Shown one piece after another: positions 9,330-21,962 of a stretch of DNA of 64,000 nt. The DNA is from Escallonia rubra. Lineage: Eukaryota; Streptophyta; Magnoliopsida; Escalloniales; Escalloniaceae. Below the pieces are notes generated by a model. The model did no database searches and was not told where the DNA came from. It worked only from the letters and a program-made list of their open reading frames with translations. The first letter of the stretch is position 1; every line of letters begins with the position of its first letter. The stretch spans positions 434,001-498,000 of the forward strand of contig JAVXUO010002747.1 in the NCBI GenBank assembly GCA_033065855.1, written 5' to 3'. Both the position numbers and the translations under genes were made by a program.

Positions 9330-12300
9330 CATCATTTGAAAAAGGATTTAGTAAGGCATTCAATGAACAACAGCTCTAAGGGAACGTCTTTAGAAGAATT
9401 TAAAAGAGGAAAGCGTCAACCCCGCGAAAGCCGAGTCTTAGGCTTGCTAGTTTCAGCCAAGGCAAATGGAAACCTTGCCTTTGTTTTTATAAAAATGATA
9501 TTCTCACTCATTTGAACTATCTAAATGACTTTTACTGACGCTTTTAAACGTCGCTTTTTCCACTTTGAGAGAGATGCTCACCACTTCTCTTATTTCATAA
9601 CTACCGTCAATTGATTTTACCTCGTGCCCACGACAATTTTCACGTGCTGGTTTGGGCAAATATATTTTAGCCCATAGATGGATTAGGCTGTGCCTGGGGG
9701 TTGATGGACTGGGCTGTTCTTGTGCACTTCTTACTTATGAAAGAGTAATTCATCACAAAAGGTCAAGAAGTGCTTAGTGCTGCTTACTGATAACATTATC
9801 GAATCTTATTACTTTCTCATTATAAAATTGTCTCTAGAATAATGGAGGAGAATTGAGACGTGTGCCTCAATACATCACATGTACTACTTTTTTTTTGAGG
9901 AACTTTGCACATGTTATTCCTTAAAATTACTTTAAATTGTTTAGTATTAATCTAATTTGACATCTACATGTGACACATCTGGAATCTTGATCAACCTTGA
10001 CAAATCTGCATCCTGTTGTTATCCTTTTTCTTGAAAAGTTGAGCTTTACGATAATTACAACTCGAGAATAAGAAACTCCCGTGGCATCCTCCTCAGCCCT
10101 AGGGAGATCACAAGGAGGGATCGACACATTTATTTGGCTAGGTAAATTCTCACACATTATACAAGTCAAGCAGCCAACCAGAAAGTCTGCAGTCGTATTA
10201 CCTTCGTCCGTGCAAAAGGGAGAAGAAATATCAACGAAAGGAATGGTGAACATCTTGACCTCTAGAAAGCAATGAAATTTCCGAGATGCATCTACTATGC
10301 ATGGAAATCTAAATGTCGTTGTTGCTGACAGAGTCAAAGTGAATCTTTTTATTCTCTTAATTTCATCGATAAAGCAGTCTTACTTTCGACAGTGTATTTT
10401 TCAAATGGCGTTGCCGACAGAGTCAAAGTGAACCTTTTTACTCTCTTAATCTCATCGAAAAAGCATTTTTACTTCCGACAACATCCATTTTCACAAAAAG
10501 GCACATTAATCCCATCCTCACCCTTAAACTAGAGCACATAAACAAATTCCGAAGAATTTTTGTAAAACGGCCCATTTAAGCAGTAAACATATCTACATGC
10601 CCACCACTTCAATATATATATATTGCTCATATAGAGTTTCGTAACTGCAATTTGTTAAAAAAAAAAAAAAAAGTCTTGTTTAAGCTGATTATCTATTTTG
10701 TTACGGTAATCTGTATATGATAATATCTTGCAAAAATGACATGTTGATAGTGATATCTTTGACACTGCCTATTTGTGATTAGCTTATAGTAATATTTGTC
10801 GTGGTAGTCTTCACTTTGGTTTTAATATTATTGTACTTTAGAGTATAAATAAATTCTTGTTATTATGAATACAATTTGTTTGATCAATCAGACCAAGAAA
10901 CAAGTGAGAATGAGAGAGCTGGTGGCCTAAAGATGAAGGCCAGATTACGAATGATTAAAAAAATACGATAATGCCAGTGTGGTCAGCGTTCTGAAGCCAC
11001 GTGAGCCCAAAATAATACCAAAACGATAAATGTTAAGTTGTCAGGGTTAACCGCCGGCGCAGAGATCCACGTGCTCTTTTCTCTCTCTCTCACACACACA
11101 CACACACACTCACCGTCCTCTGTCGCCGTCTGTCTCACTCTTTCTCTGTGTCCGGTCCCCACCTTGACTTTTTGGCTCCTGTGCGCCGCTAGGGCATTTA
11201 ATCTTCGTCGCCGCTTCAACACACACGTGTCCTTTCTTGATTCATCTTCCTACATCTCCCCTTCCTTTTGATTTTATATATATATATATATACACACACA
11301 CGAACATTATAACAATACAATATATTTACAATTATCGCTTATCACCAGTATTATATCATAGTAAGAAACAAAAAGTTATACGCGTAAGAGAAAAATTATA
11401 GAACACTATCAAGGACCAAAACACCACTAGAACACAACAACAGTACTAGCGTTGGTCAGGGAGGTAGAGCAGGTAGAATACCACCAAACTCCTCCTCCTT
11501 CACCGCCTTCGGTTGACTTCATTTGTCTGTGTTTGTCTTGAGCGCCTGCTTGATAGATATTTTGACAAAGTTGTACATGCTTGATTTGGAATAATTATTG
11601 CTTTTGTACGTTTCTTTAACGGAAAATAACTTTGTTTTTCAAAAGCAGGACTACATTTATTGTAACCTTTGTCCTAATCTTACGATCATTAGACGTTCGT
11701 TCCAACATGGCCAAATTATTCCAACTCCTTCACCTCCATTTTCATAAGGGAGTCATTTGAACCAAAATCTTCTAGAGAAGGAAATTTGTCCGTGTCACTT
11801 GCTTGGATATATTGAAAGTACATTGCTTGAATTAGTAAAAAGAAACTTATAAAAAAGAGTTCTCCTTTCTAAATTAAGCTTGCGTTCTAAAAAATTTGAG
11901 TCTCAGTTTTCAATTAGGTTTATGCTCGTGTTTCTTCTGATGTAAAGCTAAAAGAGGAAGTTTCTTTCGTTACATAAAAAGCAGAAAAAGAAACATTCTC
12001 TACTTGAAAACTTTTTTCTTCTTCTTAATCCTGAATTAAATCCTTATTAAGCCATGAAAATTCGCCATTATTGCCCAAGCCTGATATTGCATTTAGCTTT
12101 CTAGCCTAAATTGGCATCCAATAATTGCAGATGTCTCTATGTTCTGTGTCCATGATTTCATGCTACTACTGACCTCAAATTCTATGAAAGAAATTTATTT
12201 TCGTACACTTTTCCAGCTGAGAAAATGGACTTTTTTTCTCTAAAGGAAATTTGACTATTTAAAGTTTCCTTTTACCTGATTCTTAGAGAGGAAGCAAATG

Positions 12301-12990
12301 CTAATTGTTCTCAACAACAAATTGAGATATTTTTGTACTTACAAGTTTGAAAATGATCATACCTCCAATTTTGGAATCATCCCATTTTATAGGTCCATGA
12401 TAACCTTTTAAAGTCCAATATTGTATTGCTTTCCTTCGCTACAGAGTCAATTTATTTCGCATTATTGTAGAAATTTATTTTTTTCTTTTTCCAAAATTGT
12501 AAAAATAGCGTTTGGTGGCATTAAATTGCCATGTACCACCACAATTCATTGAACGTCAGAGCATCCCAGCGCACGCACACTTGGTACTACAAACAGAGAT
12601 TATAAATTCTCACCAAGAGAACCAGAAGAGTAATGAAACCCACACAAGTGTAGCAATTATTTCTTGGATATTATAGGGGCATGACGGCATAATTGCAGTC
12701 TAACTTTGGAATCCGGCAGTTGTGATAATTGTCTTTAAAAGTACGATTCATCGCTACAAGTAACATCTAACATCGGTTCCTTCAGCGACCAAGAAACATT
12801 AGCAGCGGCATTTTTGAGCGACGGGGATAAACTACGGTTCTAAAGTGGTACAGGCTTTTGTCGCTGAAGATCGATGAAGTGGTACTAAAAAAGCGTCGCT
12901 GAAGATACCTTTGAGCAGTATGATTTGACCAGGAAAAGTAAAACAAAAAATGGGAGGCTAAAACCTGTCGGCGTTAGCCAAGGCAAGCCA
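9330..12990. other. Long intergenic region with simple repeats
   Basis: No gene is recognised. It contains a CT/CA microsatellite at about 11080-11110, a TA/CA array at about 11275-11300, an A-run at about 10656-10672 and a degenerate 92-bp direct repeat (10316-10485). Between 12750 and 12910 several inverted TCGCTGAAG/CTTCAGCGA phrases suggest a decayed terminal-inverted-repeat element, but its ends could not be fixed. The 3' part is the upstream region of the ERF gene. Confidence 0.45.
10316..10485. repeat. Degenerate direct repeat, about 92-bp period
   Basis: GACAGAGTCAAAGTGAA followed by a CTCTTAAT phrase and an AAAGCA phrase occurs at about 10328 and again at about 10420. The copies differ at several positions. 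Confidence 0.7.
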
Positions 12991-12997
12991 CTCCTGC

Positions 12998-13005
12998 TAT
13001 AAAAT
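12998..13005 (+). promoter_or_regulatory. TATA box of the ERF gene
   Basis: TATAAAAT lies 55 bases before the ERF start codon in otherwise mixed sequence. Initiation about 30 bases downstream would leave a leader of only about 25-30 bases. Confidence 0.6.
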
Positions 13006-13059
13006 GGCCCCAAACGGCCAAGCCCTATCACTTGCTCCCCACTAAACACGCACTGACTC

Positions 13060-13635
13060 ATGGCCGTCGACACGCTTCACCTCGGGAAGAGCGCCGCCGT
13101 CCGCTGCTGCGGCGGCGCAATGAGAGATGCTCCGCCGGTTCCGGCGGCGGCGTCCGCTTCGGAGTCGCGCTACCGAGGCGTGCGCAAGCGTCCGTGGGGC
13201 CGCTTCGCGGCGGAGATTCGCGATCCGTGGAAGAAGACGCGGCGGTGGCTCGGCACCTTCGACACGGCGGAGGAGGCGGCCCTAGCCTACGACGACGCCG
13301 CCAGGAGCCTCCGTGGACCTAGGGCGAAGACTAACTTCGGCCACGGAGGTATAAGTACAACCCCCGCACCGCCGTCCCTGCCGCCTCCGGCTCCGAAGCC
13401 GGCTGTGAAGGCCGAGGTGATCGCCAGCGGCTTGCCGCATTGGTGCTCCTCGGCGTTTTTGCCGGCCTCCGACGGTGATCGGAGTGTACCGGCGGCGCGT
13501 GTGCCGGAGCGTTCGGAATACACGGGTTATAAGCTAGACACGGTAGGCGTGGTAATGAGTGAGCAAGGGAAGAAGGCGAGAACAGAGAAGAAGCCGTTCC
13601 TCTTCGATCTTAACCTGCCGGCGCCGCTTTTCTGA
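13060..13635 (+). CDS. AP2/ERF transcription factor with C-terminal EAR repression motif (ERF subgroup VIII type)
   Basis: Intronless 191-residue protein. A single AP2/ERF domain spans residues 37-94 ([20 protein letters not shown], then [20 protein letters not shown] and [10 protein letters not shown]). The FAAEIRD and [12 protein letters not shown] phrases are of ERF rather than DREB type, predicting binding to GCC-box promoters in the nucleus. Residues 98-120 are proline/alanine-rich. Near the C-terminus, FDLNLP (182-187) is a DLNxP EAR motif, which recruits TOPLESS-type corepressors in known subgroup VIII ERFs, so the gene probably encodes a repressor. The start is the first ATG after a close TATA box, and the domain begins 36 residues in. 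The coding region is far more GC-rich than its surroundings, as is common for intronless ERFs. The nearest Arabidopsis member (ERF3/4/7-12 group) cannot be decided by eye. Confidence 0.93.
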   Translation: MAVDTLHLGKSAAVRCCGGAMRDAPPVPAAASASESRYRGVRKRPWGRFAAEIRDPWKKTRRWLGTFDTAEEAALAYDDAARSLRGPRAKTNFGHGGISTTPAPPSLPPPAPKPAVKAEVIASGLPHWCSSAFLPASDGDRSVPAARVPERSEYTGYKLDTVGVVMSEQGKKARTEKKPFLFDLNLPAPLF

Positions 13636-16600
13636 TCGGACGGCGGCGGTTTTCGTTTTGCCGGACGGGAAAGAAACGAGTAAGCACTATTAACTCGTAG
13701 TAAAGCATCCTGTTTCCGATTTTGCCCTTTTGGGATGTATTGTACAGGTAATTTCTAATTTAGAGAAAGATCACATGTTGTTGGGGGCTGTTATGACTTT
13801 TCCTTTTTCAAATCCAACGGCTGTAACGCGCTTTGCATGCACGTCAATCTCGTTTATCTACATAAACCTTTGCTTAATTTTCTTTCACTAGCGAACAATT
13901 TCATTTTTGCTTTGATTCTGGAAATGACTTTTCTGCTATTTAATGTAATTGTTTTCCTTCCTCGATAAGCTGCTCAAGTATAAGCTGCTAATCTTGTGGT
14001 TCCAAAGCAGCGAAGAGTAATGTCTTCCGGTTTAGCTCATTTATGTTACGTACCAATCTTAAATGAGTTTTTCACTTTCTAAAACAACAAATGCAAATTG
14101 AACTCTTGTAGTTTGAATCGTTTAACGGTCCTAATCACATCGACGCTATGAAAAGTTTTGCCGAACTAAAACTTTTGACCCGAGAATATTCTAAGATACG
14201 TATATTGTCTCTTAATAATTTTGGACGCGTACTGTTAGGTGAAAAATGAAGTGACTACTCAGTGTAACAATGATAACACTGTATTAGTATCGTAAACAAT
14301 TATCGGCCATTCAGATGATTGAGGAAATATCACCAACTTTAATACTATCGATATAACTATTTAGGATATTTCAATCACAAAGAATGATGTGGTATTAGCG
14401 ATAATTATTTTCGTAGATGATAGAGTCCTCGTACCTTTTAATGTAAAGGGCTTAGTGTGAGGAGCACTGTCGCGTCAATATTGTAGACGTAGGCTCGAAT
14501 CGGCAAAGCAATTGATTTGAATAGTCTGCGAACAAAGTTCGTTAGATAAAAAATTTCCTCAGTGGTATTTTGATTAGGAACAAACTTTGGCTCATACCCG
14601 AGTTGTACGAATCTTCTTCCAAACCTCCTGTATAGTGACATTAATAATCCCAAAATGTTTCTAGTGACTTTTTTTCTAACACTTTCAGCGATAATTATTA
14701 GCAGCACTAAATAAAAGTCCCTATAAACATTTAGAAACGATTGATTGTCGCTGTTGGTTGTTAAGAAAAATTGATCGGTATATATATTTCTATCATAAAT
14801 AAAAAGAGAAAGTCCTTCCTATTCTAATTAATTATTGCTTCGTTAGGACTGTTTCTTGACTCTCTTCCTTTGCCCCACACTGTTCAATCTTCTTTTGAAA
14901 AATTGAGTTGGACAAATGATGACAACGTTTGAGAATTGTAGCCAATTTGAGTTCAAATGTCAACGCAGTTATCATCATTTCCCTGCCGCCCAGCCCAGTC
15001 GATGTCGTCCAAAGTCTAAGACGTACCGAATTTGATTGTCTTGTTGGAATTATAATACTACATCCCCTTCAAAAAAAATTAATTATATTTTTTAATTTTC
15101 CTAAGAAATTATCTCTTTTCCAAATTAACAAAGATTTTATAAGTATTTTTTTTCATATTTATCTTTTTTATTTTATTTTTCTCTCCACGTATAAAATTGT
15201 ACCAACTTGTTCTGACTCTCTTTCCTCTCTCTCTCTTTAAGGTAGAATAGAAAACACACAATATATGACTTATATCCTTAACAATTGAACAATTTTTTTA
15301 GAACGAACGAGTATTTTGTAATATAAGATATTCATCTGGTAAAGACAGCGTGACACCGATAAGCACGTGCCTATCAACTGCTCTTGTTTTCTTTTTTTTT
15401 CCCCTATACGTTTGGCATTTTAGGTCATTTGATGAAAATGCATGTTCAAAAAATTTGAGACCGCTTCATATGGGCTTTCTTTTGGTCATTTTTGAATATT
15501 AAACTTGCATATATAAAGGAAAGTGATGTTAAGCTCCAATTTTAATTCTAAATGTATCAAAATTATGGCAAGTTAGTCACTTTAGCATCAAAAGTATAGT
15601 TTAAATTAGTAAAGTGGAGGTCAAATAACAATGTTTAAGTTTATTTTTTCAATATTCAGTACTCACCTTAGAAATAATTCTTGATTTTGTATCTAACATT
15701 ACTTACCAACGTCATTACCGTTAAGCTACACCGTCATTCCATTTAACCCTTAAGTTCCAAAAGAAACTTCTCTAATATTTACAGCCAAGGGTCTCACATT
15801 ACGGGATAAGCAGAGCAAAAAATTTCACGCGCTACATTATTTGTTTTGAGAACAAAGTTTATGCTGACATAGCGAAAATCCTTGCGGCTTTATCCGAATG
15901 TTTTTATTTGTTAGTTTTACTCACATTTACAAAAAAATGACACTTGCTCTTGTCTTTTAACTTTTAGACTTGTCGCTAAAAAGATTTATAGTCTCTCTTT
16001 TTGGAGTGATTTATTTTATTCTGACGAAGATGGAATTCAAATTTCAAATGGCATAAAGTGTAATTAGTAAAATAAATATGCAAAGATTTCTTAGATGTCT
16101 TAGACACCTCAAAAATTATGTAATTTTGTTAAGTTCTAAAAAAAGAATTTTTTTGTTGTTGTTACCTGAGTTGATGAAATCTTCTTTCAACACTCACATA
16201 GCGACAATTAATGATCGATACATGTTTTTAGTGACTTTTATATTGTTATATTAAAAAAATACTGCTAAAATTTATCGCTAAAAATATAAACAGAAAAATT
16301 ATTATAAAAAAATTAACGATTATTAATTATCATAATAAGAATAATTGAAGAAAGATTTTTAAAACGCGAATAGCGGTCAAATTTTATTTTTTTAACAAAA
16401 CTTTTGTGCGCGTTACATTCGTCTCCCAAGTCAACACCAGCAGCACGTTCTCAGGTCAACATCAACGGCCACCACAAGTCCACTGGCAGCACCAACAGCC
16501 ACCGCAAGCAACTCAGTAACGCCAAACATTCACGTCGACGTCAACCCCACTGGCGTCTTCAATGCTAGCTCAGCCATACACTGCATCGCCTACCAGTAAC

Positions 16601-17041
16601 CACGCCCAACAAATCCTTAACCACCACTGCAACTAATGAGATTCAGGCCTCCCGATTCACATGTTGGTTGTCGTTTCTGGTGCGCGTGGTGATTAAAATC
16701 CAAACTTCACGAGTTTTTTTCACTGCTTAAGATGGTGTAACCACGTGCGAAATTCATCTTTTAGGTTCTCTTCAATTTGCCTCAGATGGTGGTTGTTGTT
16801 GTTAGGGGTTTTGATAGGGTTGTGGTGGGGCTGATGGAATCGGCGGGGGTCGTGGTCAGTGATATCGGTGGTGGCAGTGGTTGTGGAGGAGGTGGGCTGT
16901 TATGATAGGGAAGATGGGCGGCAGGGGACGGCGATGACGGAGAAGGCGGTGCTGGTAATGGTGATTGGGGGTAAATTTACAAAAGTGGGAAGACAGGAGT
17001 CCGTGATGGCAAAATAAAAAAAACACTTAATTGGATGAAAG
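13636..17041. other. Long intergenic region, no gene recognised
   Basis: AT-rich DNA with scattered GCGATAATT/GCGACAATT phrases (14260-16300) that may be subterminal repeats of decayed transposons. 16410-16990 is GC-richer (CACCAGCAGCA, then GGTGGTGG-type runs) without an acceptable reading frame, perhaps captured or repeat DNA. No ends were fixed. Confidence 0.35.
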
Positions 17042-17042
17042 T

Positions 17043-17690
17043 AAAGGTGAGCACGGTTGGGTTCAATTTGGGTATCAAACTACAAAACGGATTATTATTT
17101 ATGGGTTTGAAAATTTGTGGACCGAATCGAACAAAGCACCGTCACTTTGAACGGTTCAATTTGGTCGATTTAGATTAGTTTGCGTCATGTTGTTCCTTTG
17201 TATACTACAGTATTATTGATTCTAAATAGAATTAAAATTGAAGTTATATTTTTTTCTGTAAATTACACATAATCTTATTACATTCGATATATGTGTATTC
17301 GTGCTAACATAAGTTATTAGTGTTATTCCAGATATATATTACAAACAAAACTCAAGTATGCATTTGTCATTGATGTATGAGAAATAATTAGTAAATATGA
17401 AAATATATTTGTCACTAAAATTTTGTGTTATAACTGTTCTCATTATTTTTTATTTTTTTTTAGTTTTAACGGTTTTGTTTATCTAGATTTGCTTAGTACC
17501 ATGTATGCGAATATTATCGATAATTGATACTAAAAATAATTAACATATCATAAATCGGTTTGGTTCGGCTTATGGTCGGTTTAAAAAATGTGAACCTTGA
17601 ACGCACCCGAAATGTAAAATCGAACCGTTACGATTTTTAGATGGTTCAGATTGAATTGATTAGGCTTGAATGGTTTGGTGCTCACCCCTT
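17043..17690. mobile_element. Non-autonomous hAT-like element
   Basis: The left end reads TAAAGGTGAGCAC and the right end GTGCTCACCCCTT, an inverted pair close to the TAGGGGTGAGCA termini of plant hAT MITEs. The flanks GATGAAAG and GATGGAAC agree at six of eight positions, consistent with a decayed 8-bp target duplication. Inside, GGTTCAATTTGG-type phrases near both ends repeat in inverted order. No transposase is present. Confidence 0.65.
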
Positions 17691-18291
17691 GATGGAACAA
17701 CGTAATCTTTGGGAGTTTCTTTTCTAAATTATCTAAGAATCCTTCTAGATTAAGTATTTTGGTTAAATGTTCACGAGTTGACTTAGAAATTTAAGGAAGA
17801 TCATGGCATCAACTATGCAAACGCAAATATTGGAAAGACCTGTTTACAATCATTACATAGATTGGTTTTTGAATTAGTCTCATTAACTAATTAATTATTA
17901 ATAATCAGCCAACTAATGTCTCCATACTTGACCCACCCCAGAAAAGTCAAACTGTCAACTATAAGGTTTCTATATCCAGCGAGCAAATGTTACCTCGTCC
18001 GTATCATTGATCGTGACCATTTAGTGCTTTTAAATTAGCTCATGTCATACTATTAGGTGTTATTGAAGGCAAAAATTATTACACATATTACATGATCTTA
18101 GATGATCATAACCATTCAATATTTTAACATGTTGTGAAAAATTATGAGAGTTTTTGGAAGGTGATCAGGACTCGAAAATCGAAGGACGAAACCAGGTCCA
18201 AATTGATGAGGAGACTTTTTTTTAATTAAAATAAGAGTGGCATTGCCACTTCACAAGGAGTAGCTACGCACATATTATAGAGGGAGGCTGA
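17691..18291. other. No gene recognised
   Basis: AT-rich intergenic DNA between two small transposons. Confidence 0.4.
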
Positions 18292-18740
18292 GGGTTCGTT
18301 TGACAATTTTTTTTTTTGGTTTTCAGTTTTTAAAGAGCAGCTTAAATTTTTTTTTTATAAAAACAAGTGAGTGCTTGATAACTTTTTTTTTTTTTTTTTT
18401 GTAACCCTTCTTATTTTAATTTTTTTTTTTTTGTGTTTTGCTGTGGCGTTGATGAGGCGTAGCGGTGGTCGACGGTGGTGGTGGTGACCGGCTGCCGGAG
18501 GTGGCTGCTGGTAGTTGCAGGCGGTGGTGGCCGGCAGTCTCCGGCGGTGGTCGCCTGAGGTGGCTGCCGGCGGTGGGAGGGTGGTGGTGGTGGTCTAAAA
18601 AAAAAAACCAATTTTTGGAGTTATTTTTTGTACTCTTCAGTTTAAAAACTGATTTTTTAAATTGAAAAAAAAATGGTTACCAAACACTCCTTTTTTTTTC
18701 AATTTTTAAAACTGAAAAAAAAAAAGTGTCAAACCTACCC
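18292..18740. mobile_element. Small inverted-repeat element (Harbinger-like MITE) with GC-rich core
   Basis: GGGTTCGTTTGACA on the left and TGTCAAACCTACCC on the right are imperfect inverted repeats, with TGA on both sides (18289-18291 and 18741-18743) as a likely 3-bp target duplication. The arms are T/A homopolymer-rich. The core (about 18450-18595) is a GGTGG/CCGGCGG-rich block. Open frames in the core are compositional. Confidence 0.6.
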
Positions 18741-20350
18741 TGAGTACCATAGAGCGCTTGAAAAAAAATGCTCTTTCTAGCTTTGATCTGTTCAGTGTTA
18801 TATGGGCTGATCAACATATAGCGCTGAAAATTGTGTACGATTCAGATTTTTTTTTTAACAAAATCACGCGGGACGATTCGTAGGAAGCTTTCTCTTTTCC
18901 CTTCCAAAGGCGGGCAAGGGTGTTTTGGAAAATTTGAGAATATGGACAATTTGTCCTTGGGCTGCCGAGATTTTGTGAAAAAAAGAAAGAAATTTGAACC
19001 GTCGTCTGCCATGTTCAGCAGAAGGTCAGATCACAGTTACTCTATATGAGAATCAGCCCCCATTAAAGAAAATAGAGATTAATTACTTTAACCAGCAGGC
19101 AGAACTATTTAGACTTTGCCATGATGATATACGTCTTGGTATGTGAAAATTTCAGGTTGTGCTTCCTTCGGGATCCAATTATGTATTTGGTTGGAGAAAG
19201 TCAGATTTAAGATTTTTGAGAATTTTTTTTCCTTCGCCAAATCGCGATACATTAAGATAAAATTCCAAATATACAGTGCGACCTTTCTTGAAGGGACCAG
19301 AAAAAACTTTTAAGGAAACAATCTCAATCAAGTTATACATCCCAAAATACTAGAAATAAAAGTAAATATCATGCCTCCAGCATAGCATAGATCATCTTCG
19401 GCAATTAAGCCATCATCTCAACTTTGGCCATTCAGGACTCTAGTACTGCTTCAGAACTCCCATTTGTCAAACAAAATGCCCATGATGACCCATCGCGTCC
19501 TCCCGGAAAAACCGAAAAGAAGAAAACACAAGCGGACTTGACAAAACGTGCTCTTATAAGTTGCAAGCAAACTTAAATGGTCGGGACCATTGGTCCCGGA
19601 CTACCCAATGTTTTCTAGAAGAGAGTGGAGGGGATGACGGAGCCAAGGGAAAAACACTGCTCGAATATTGCTACTACGAGGATAGCTAACCCTAGTAAGA
19701 TGATCAAGCACTGTCTACCCGATTTAGAGCAAAGCTCATGCTTGATGACATTTTCAGACACAAACCAAAAGCAAAATCATGCGGTTTATAATCATGGTAT
19801 TCGGTAAATTACTTGGGAGAAGGATTTCATGCGCGCAAGTTGCCAGGTCCATTAATAGCAGACCTATCAAAATCATTTTATTTTTGAAAACCAAATTTGG
19901 CAAAACTAAAAAGTGCAGCCTCCTGAGCAGTCTTTTACACAATCAGAATGGTTCTCTAAACTGCTTTAAGTAAAAAATAACTCTCAAACAACGACAAGCC
20001 TATAAATCAGCTCAACCAACTAAAATGCCCAAGATAAAGGTCATGCATTTAAAGAAAAATCCCATAAACTGCTTAAAGTATAAAATTAACTTAAAAGATT
20101 GCCAGTTGAGATGAGGGATAGTTCTTACAATCGCGACAATTCGAAAGGATTCATTGATCTGGTCAAGGTTCTCATGTCTGGCTGCCAAATATAAGAAGGC
20201 TTTAAAGGCTAAATCTCCAAAACCAGAGAAACTTGCTCCCTATGCCTCAAGCTAAAACCACGCAGCATATGTACTGTAGCAATTCAAGCCAATCGCATGG
20301 GGTTCTGCTTGACTGATTGTGACGGGCTTGAGGGATTTTGGTACGAGGTT
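18741..20350. other. No gene recognised; downstream of the WRKY gene
   Basis: The portion next to 20350 is expected to hold the WRKY 3' untranslated region (minus strand). Open frames at about 19625-19973 show no family features. Confidence 0.4.
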
Positions 20351-21962
20351 TCATGTATTCGCCGATTGTGATGGCAGCTTGGGGTGATTATGCTCACCCT
20401 CGTACGTGACAATAAGCATTGAAGATTCTTCCAAGCACCTCTCGACATGTTTCCTTGCAGGGCAACCTCTCATGCTGCTACATTTATAGTATCCCCTGCA
20501 CAAGCCCAATGTAGATTAATCAGCTAAATGGAATTATCGAGCTTCAAGCTCAAAGGTCGGCACTTACCTAAATACGGAACTGAAAAACATAAATGGATCA
20601 TATACTATAAAAGATACAACTGAAAAATGAGAGAGGCTGTCTCAAGAAAAGAAGTAATTAAGTCCCATCAGCAACCACAAAATTATCTGCTCCTAAAATG
20701 TTTTCCTTTTCAGTGTGCAGTTTCATCAAATTAATGAAACTTATTATGGCTTGAAAGAAAGAAACTTTTTGCCTTACAAAGGTGTGCGACGAGGATAAGA
20801 AAAACGAAAAGAACCTAATAAAGGGAAAACAAAGACTGAATTACAGAGCCACACATGAGATTGAAGAAGAGCAGTAACCTAGGTGTATCAATGGAATCAT
20901 ATTGCTAAATAATGTCAATATTGTAAATGGAAACTGCAAGTGGGGCTCCTAGCACAGTTGAATCTCACAGAGCAGACACTGCAAATACCTGGGGTGAGGA
21001 GATCCCTTGATTGGCTTTTGGCCATACTTCCTCCATGAATACTCATCCGAGGGAATATCTGCAAGCTTGTTACTGATGGCAGGTACTTTGATTGTCCTCT
21101 TTACCCTATGCTTCCTGTTGGAAGATAAAAATAAACACAATGGCAAGCTATATAAGGATACCAACTAAGTTATCGATTACGAGGAATAGTGAGAACTAAA
21201 AGATAACCTCTTCTTTGAGCAGTGACATCGACCACTGCTTCCGCATTTCACGCTTCCATCGTCTCCCCTTCCGAAGCACCTTCGTTTGTGCTGATAAGAA
21301 TTTTGATCCGCAGAGCGTGCTGCCCCAATTAAATGAAAGGCGTTTGCGTCCATATTAGCAACACTTCCATCTACACTCAATGAAGAGATGAAAGACCTAG
21401 TGGACGACATGGTGGGCGTGCAGGTAGAGCTATCAAAATTCAGGTTAATGCCGCTATTGCTCCGTTGGAACATCATTTCCGCTCGCTGTTTCAGCTGCTG
21501 CTGAAGCTGAAACTTCTGTTGTTGTTGAAGGAAGTGAAAATTTGATGGCGGTGTTTGTTGGGCAAACTGAAGGGGGGTTTTACCACTTGAACTTGTTTCC
21601 ATCAATGGAATTCCCAGAGTCAGAGTACTTTTAACATTTGAACCCGTTTCTTGAATTGGGTTTTCATGACCATTAGTCAAAAGAAGCTGAAGGGGTTTGG
21701 GCTGATGATCAGTTTTGCAATCTTGGTTCTCTAGGAGAAAATTTTGGGGATAGCGGGTTTGAATTTTGTTGACCTTTCTCACTCTTGCATGCCCTAAACT
21801 AGAATCAAGCAGAGAAACAACCCTTTTGAACCTAAACACAGCTTCCCCAGTTTCAACCAATAAATTCCTATACTGACTCTGATCTCGGGGCTTAGATAGC
21901 AGACTGACAACCCTATGACAACTATCTACTGCTGCTTTATTAGCTTCTTCAACCTCCTCCAT
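20351..21962 (-). CDS. WRKY transcription factor, group IId
   Basis: Three exons on the minus strand: 21208-21962, 20989-21114 and 20351-20495, giving 341 residues. The last intron falls inside the R codon before GYYKC, the conserved WRKY intron position. The N-terminus has [20 protein letters not shown] (residues 42-61), the calmodulin-binding C-motif region with a variant HARF motif. Gln-rich and Ser-rich stretches follow, then a plant zinc cluster (Cys 229, 240, 246, 248) and a basic KKRKHRVKR stretch, probably the nuclear signal. The WRKY domain has WRKYGQK (279-285) and zinc ligands C299, C305, H329 and H331. The C-terminus [11 protein letters not shown] is typical of group IId (WRKY7/11/15/17 class). 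Such factors bind W-boxes and are usually stress- or defence-related regulators; the role here is inferred. Confidence 0.95.

Noticed and set aside
13032-13523. Open frames overlapping the ERF gene in other frames and on the minus strand
   Set aside because: Shadows caused by the high GC content of the ERF coding region; the AP2 domain is only in the 13060 frame.
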